Below are positions 5,625 through 7,048 of a DNA stretch of 7,048 nt, piece by piece. The stretch spans positions 1-7,048 of the forward strand of contig CAZESB010000027.1 of NCBI GenBank assembly GCA_964515115.1. The letters run 5' to 3'. The position numbers and the translations under genes were made by a program. Under the pieces are notes generated by a model. That model was given only the letters and a program-made list of their open reading frames with translations, did not search any database and was not told where the DNA came from. Source of the DNA: UBA1370 sp964515115. Its GTDB lineage: Bacteria; Patescibacteriota; Microgenomatia; UBA1400; PJMF01. Numbering within the stretch: position 1 is the stretch's first letter; the number at the start of each line of letters is the position of its first letter.

Positions 5625-6206
5625 TCATTGCGTAATCGCAAAATAATTGAGTTTTACGCCCGGGCCAGTTTGGCGGTAGGAGTAGTAATCAGGATGTTCG
5701 AGGGTGCAGATTTCTGCAATTTTCAGCGAAACAGCTTCCGGCGGGAAGACTTCTTCCAATTGCTGAAGATTTTCTTGAATCAGGTCATAGTGAAGGTCTG
5801 TTTGTCTGTCGATTTGGTAGCAATTTTTACAAATAGCCGGCCCAAACCAGATTTTCAAGTCGGAAGTCACGGCAAATTTGTCTCGAGCCAGCCGCAGCGC
5901 CTGGTACAAAATCCTTTTTTCAGTTCCTTTTCTGCCAGCGTGGATAGCGCCAATCAAGCCGCTCTCATGATGAAGCAGGATCGGCAAACAATCGGCAGCT
6001 CTCACCAGCAAACCAACCCCAGGCTGATTAGTCAAGACCCCATCAACTTGAGGAATTTTTTGGCTGGGAATCTGACTGGGATCAGTAATAACCGCCACCG
6101 AGTTGCCGTGCACCTGCTCCAGCTCAACCATTTTCAGGTTTTTCCAGGGTTTTTGAGATACTAGCTCTTCGAGGGAAGATTGGGCATTAGTGAAGGCAAT
6201 TTTCAT
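5625..6206 (-). CDS. pgeF: PgeF/YfiH-family protein (Cu-oxidase_4, former polyphenol oxidase/laccase family)
   Basis: A 193-aa member of the YfiH/YlmD/LACC1 family. Relatives act on purine nucleosides, and E. coli PgeF limits misincorporation of serine in peptidoglycan precursors; which role applies here is not shown. The metal-binding triad is visible: His33 in EQVHGNSV, Cys73 in RAADCLPILL, and His89 in AIHAGRKGT. Also present are VDGVLTN (54-60), FGPAICKNCYQID (121-133), ICTLEHPDYYSYR (166-178) and a short C-terminal strand. The usual HAGWRG reads HAGRKG, losing the conserved Trp, and the protein is about 50 residues shorter than many homologues, mainly at the N-terminus. The frame extends upstream to 6242, but those codons lie in the tRNA gene, so ATG 6206 is the start. 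A TACAAT box 7 bases upstream predicts a leaderless mRNA; read-through from the tRNA promoter is the alternative. Stop is TGA. Confidence 0.92.
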   Translation of the reverse strand: MKIAFTNAQSSLEELVSQKPWKNLKMVELEQVHGNSVAVITDPSQIPSQKIPQVDGVLTNQPGVGLLVRAADCLPILLHHESGLIGAIHAGRKGTEKRILYQALRLARDKFAVTSDLKIWFGPAICKNCYQIDRQTDLHYDLIQENLQQLEEVFPPEAVSLKIAEICTLEHPDYYSYRQTGPGVKLNYFAITQ

Positions 6207-6213
6207 GTCGAGT

Positions 6214-6219
6214 ATTGTA
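6214..6219 (-). promoter_or_regulatory. -10 box of pgeF overlapping the tRNA 3' end
   Basis: On the minus strand TACAAT occupies 6219-6214 and ends 7 bases before ATG 6206. Its first two bases are nucleotides 72 and 73 (the discriminator) of the tRNA gene. It places +1 at the ATG or one base before. Any -35 would have to fall within the T-arm of the tRNA; none is convincing. Confidence 0.45.
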
Positions 6220-6291
6220 CCAGGGGTGGGATTCGAACCCACGACCTTTGGTTTATGAATCCAATGCTCTAACCAACTGAGCTACCCTGGC
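6218..6291 (-). tRNA. tRNA with CAT anticodon (elongator Met or lysidine-type Ile2)
   Basis: A 74-nt cloverleaf reads from G1 at 6291 to discriminator A73 at 6218. The acceptor GCCAGGG pairs with CCCTGGT (G1·U72 wobble). D-stem GCTC/GAGC flanks AGTTGGTTA. The anticodon arm is TTGGA-TTCATAA-ACCAA, with CAT at 34-36 and an A31·A39 mismatch. The variable loop is AGGTC, and the T-arm is GTGGG-TTCGAAT-CCCAC. No CCA is encoded. It is not an initiator: the 1-72 pair is formed and the three G:C pairs are absent. Met and Ile2 (C34 changed to lysidine by TilS) cannot be told apart with certainty by eye. A37 follows a codon-ANN anticodon, so this tRNA is a likely t6A substrate of the TsaC-E/TsaD enzymes in the same window. 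Confidence 0.95.
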
Positions 6292-6304
6292 TTCTAGAGC
6301 AGTT

Positions 6305-6313
6305 ATTATAGCA
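6305..6313 (-). promoter_or_regulatory. Extended -10 promoter of the CAT tRNA
   Basis: TGCTATAAT on the minus strand is a perfect extended -10 (hexamer 6310-6305). It predicts a start near 6298, 7 bases before the mature tRNA 5' end. No good -35 is seen at 17 bases. Confidence 0.65.
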
Positions 6314-6327
6314 AAAATTTCCGGAAG

Positions 6328-6358
6328 ATTGCGGATAAGTTTAGTTTTTACCCGCAAT
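6328..6358 (-). terminator. Hairpin downstream of the 135-aa gene, possible weak terminator
   Basis: ATTGCGG (6328-6334) and CCGCAAT (6352-6358) form a 7-bp stem, extended by TAA/TTA after one mismatch, with a 9-base loop. On the minus strand it follows the 135-aa gene by about 38 bases and is trailed, after 10 bases, by TTTTT, which is far for a canonical terminator. It also lies just upstream of the tRNA promoter. Confidence 0.4.
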
Positions 6359-6359
6359 T

Positions 6360-6379
6360 AGTCAAAATTAGTCAAAATT
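6360..6379. repeat. Tandem 10-bp direct repeat
   Basis: AGTCAAAATT occurs twice in direct tandem (6360-6369 and 6370-6379), just after the stop of the 135-aa gene and beside the hairpin. Two perfect copies in A/T-rich DNA may be slippage or a paired binding site. Confidence 0.6.
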
Positions 6380-6396
6380 GTCGCTGAAAAGTAATG

Positions 6397-6804
6397 TTAA
6401 CATTTCAAGTTTTTAGCAATGGCTTCGAGTCTCCTCGTCAATGCTTGTCGCTGTTTCTGCCTTTCTTTTGGATAGCCGGGACATTTTTGTTCAAATTCAG
6501 TAATCATTGTTTCGCCTATATTCCAGAGCGACAGCAGGGTGTTTCTAATATATTGAGTAGTTGGGTGATTTACTTTGCGCTTGGCCCTACAAGCATCACG
6601 GATTTCGTTTTTATAAGCTTCAAGGAGAACATCTGTAATAGGTTCACCGAAGCTGGCTAAGTCGTTGAGAAATGCGTCGCAGCTGGCTTCTAGATTAAAC
6701 CTCTGGCAGAAAATATTCTGCTCGAGAAAACACCTGGCTCTGAAACCTTCCGGCTCTTCTTCGGTTACAAACCTAGATCCGTCTTCAATTGTTTTTGGCT
6801 TCAT
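6397..6804 (-). CDS. Unrecognised 135-aa soluble protein
   Basis: I do not recognise the family. The frame runs from ATG 6804 (MKPKTIEDGSRF) to a stop at 6397. It is predicted to be mostly helical and cytoplasmic, with no signal peptide or membrane segment. Five cysteines are scattered (in RARCFLEQNIFC, EASCDAFL, RDACRAK, QKCPGYP and the final LKC is a sixth), without a clean CxxC pair, so a zinc site is not supported. The C-terminal 30 residues are strongly basic (YPKERQKQRQALTRRLEAIAKNLK) and could contact nucleic acid. The centre (TDVLLEAYKNEIRDACRAKRKVNHPTTQYIRNTLLSLW) reads as two helices. A TATAAC box at 6833-6828 gives a leader of about 17 bases; only a poor Shine-Dalgarno (GAAAG) precedes the ATG. 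It stands alone, flanked by hairpins on both sides, and may be accessory. Confidence 0.7.
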   Translation of the reverse strand: MKPKTIEDGSRFVTEEEPEGFRARCFLEQNIFCQRFNLEASCDAFLNDLASFGEPITDVLLEAYKNEIRDACRAKRKVNHPTTQYIRNTLLSLWNIGETMITEFEQKCPGYPKERQKQRQALTRRLEAIAKNLKC

Positions 6805-6827
6805 AATATGGTCTTTCTGGGCAGCTA

Positions 6828-6833
6828 GTTATA
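6828..6833 (-). promoter_or_regulatory. Candidate -10 of the 135-aa gene
   Basis: TATAAC on the minus strand lies 23 bases before ATG 6804, predicting a start near 6821. No convincing -35 is seen; the inverted repeat at 6851-6869 lies where upstream activator or repressor sites are often found. Confidence 0.35.
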
Positions 6834-6850
6834 GAATCCAAATACCAAAA

Positions 6851-6869
6851 TGCCCCTTAAATAGGGGCA
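6851..6869. repeat. Perfect 7-bp inverted repeat upstream of the 135-aa gene
   Basis: TGCCCCT (6851-6857), loop TAAAT, AGGGGCA (6863-6869). On the minus strand the hairpin is followed by TTTTGGTATTT, a weak terminator-like tail; on the plus strand no U-run follows. It could be an operator for the 135-aa gene or a weak leftward terminator isolating it from the right. Confidence 0.55.
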
Positions 6870-6906
6870 GTAAATTGATTGTAGCACAAATTAGTGACGA
6901 TACATT

Positions 6907-6935
6907 TTGCACTTTGCCAGTGAAGTTGGTATAAT
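6907..6935 (+). promoter_or_regulatory. Strong promoter of the initiator tRNA
   Basis: TTGCAC (-35, 6907-6912), a 17-base spacer ending in the extended-element TGG, and a perfect TATAAT (6930-6935). The start is predicted near 6942, giving a 36-base 5' leader for RNase P to remove. Confidence 0.85.
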
Positions 6936-6977
6936 AAACGCTCGCTGACAAGATGATTAACAGAAATAGCGAAAACG

Positions 6978-7046
6978 CGCGGGATAGTGTACGGTGCACG
7001 TGAGGCTCATAATCTCACAGGCTAGGTTCGACTCCTAGTCCCGCAA
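6978..7046 (+). tRNA. Initiator tRNA-fMet (CAT), strongly divergent and only 69 nt
   Basis: The acceptor CGCGGGA pairs with TCCCGCA except for C1·A72, the hallmark of bacterial initiator tRNA, with discriminator A73. The T-arm CTAGG-TTCGACT-CCTAG fixes the register, and the anticodon loop CTCATAA equals that of E. coli tRNA-fMet. The anticodon stem is TGAGG/TCTCA, so positions 29-31/39-41 are A-U, G-C, G·U rather than three G:C pairs. The D-arm is GTGT-ACGGT-GCAC, with a 5-nt loop that keeps G18G19 but lacks A21. The variable loop is 4 nt. The encoded 3' end is AACA, not ACCA. The strong promoter argues for a working gene. A pseudogene is the main alternative. Confidence 0.85.
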
Positions 7047-7048
7047 CA

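Noticed and set aside
5628..6164. 178-codon open frame on the plus strand
   Set aside because: It is antisense to the well-supported pgeF gene and shows no family motifs.
6207..6242. Twelve-residue N-terminal extension of PgeF
   Set aside because: Those codons are the T-arm and acceptor of the tRNA gene, and ATG 6206 matches the -10 spacing.
1..7048. Alternative genetic code (UGA as glycine, as in some CPR lineages)
   Set aside because: UGA ends pgeF and the 112-aa gene at sensible places, and no conserved glycine is encoded by TGA in GroEL, TsaD or TsaCE.
1..7048. CRISPR array, insertion sequence, prophage or defence island
   Set aside because: No spaced direct repeats, transposase, integrase or nuclease motifs; the genes are mostly housekeeping.

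Overview
The window looks like a piece of a small bacterial chromosome, most likely from Patescibacteria (the candidate phyla radiation, CPR) or a similarly reduced lineage. This placement is an inference. It rests on a fused TsaC-TsaE t6A enzyme next to tsaD, two compact tRNA genes with no encoded CCA, very short intergenic gaps, several genes whose -10 box sits directly in front of the ATG, and two small orphan proteins. The standard genetic code fits: TAA, TAG and TGA all act as stops.

Layout. The minus strand from 1 to about 1980 is a t6A operon. A TsaC-TsaE fusion (854-1972) is followed after 9 bases by tsaD (1-844), which runs off the left edge. It starts from an extended -10 box that overlaps the -10 of a probable divergent promoter. 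That promoter serves an unrecognised 112-aa gene on the plus strand (2034-2372). Next come an SPFH/Band 7 protein (2434-3090) and a textbook groES-groEL operon (3245-5229). The operon has a strong promoter carrying a variant CIRCE operator and ends in a long hairpin terminator. A 48-aa acidic small protein (5463-5609) is convergent with a PgeF/YfiH-family gene (5625-6206, minus). Just upstream of pgeF lies a CAT-anticodon tRNA (6218-6291, minus). Next is an unrecognised 135-aa gene (6397-6804, minus). At the right edge, behind a consensus promoter, is a highly divergent initiator tRNA (6978-7046, plus).

How it fits together. The theme is translation and proteostasis: t6A37 tRNA modification, two CAT tRNAs (one elongator or Ile2, one initiator), a chaperonin under probable HrcA control, and an SPFH scaffold protein. 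Two signals deserve a second look. First, four protein genes have a -10 hexamer 6-11 bases before the ATG, so their mRNAs should be leaderless or nearly so, while groES and groEL have good Shine-Dalgarno sites. Second, the initiator tRNA keeps the C1·A72 mismatch but lacks the canonical three G:C pairs and has a 5-nt D-loop. I see no phage, insertion sequence, CRISPR array or defence system.
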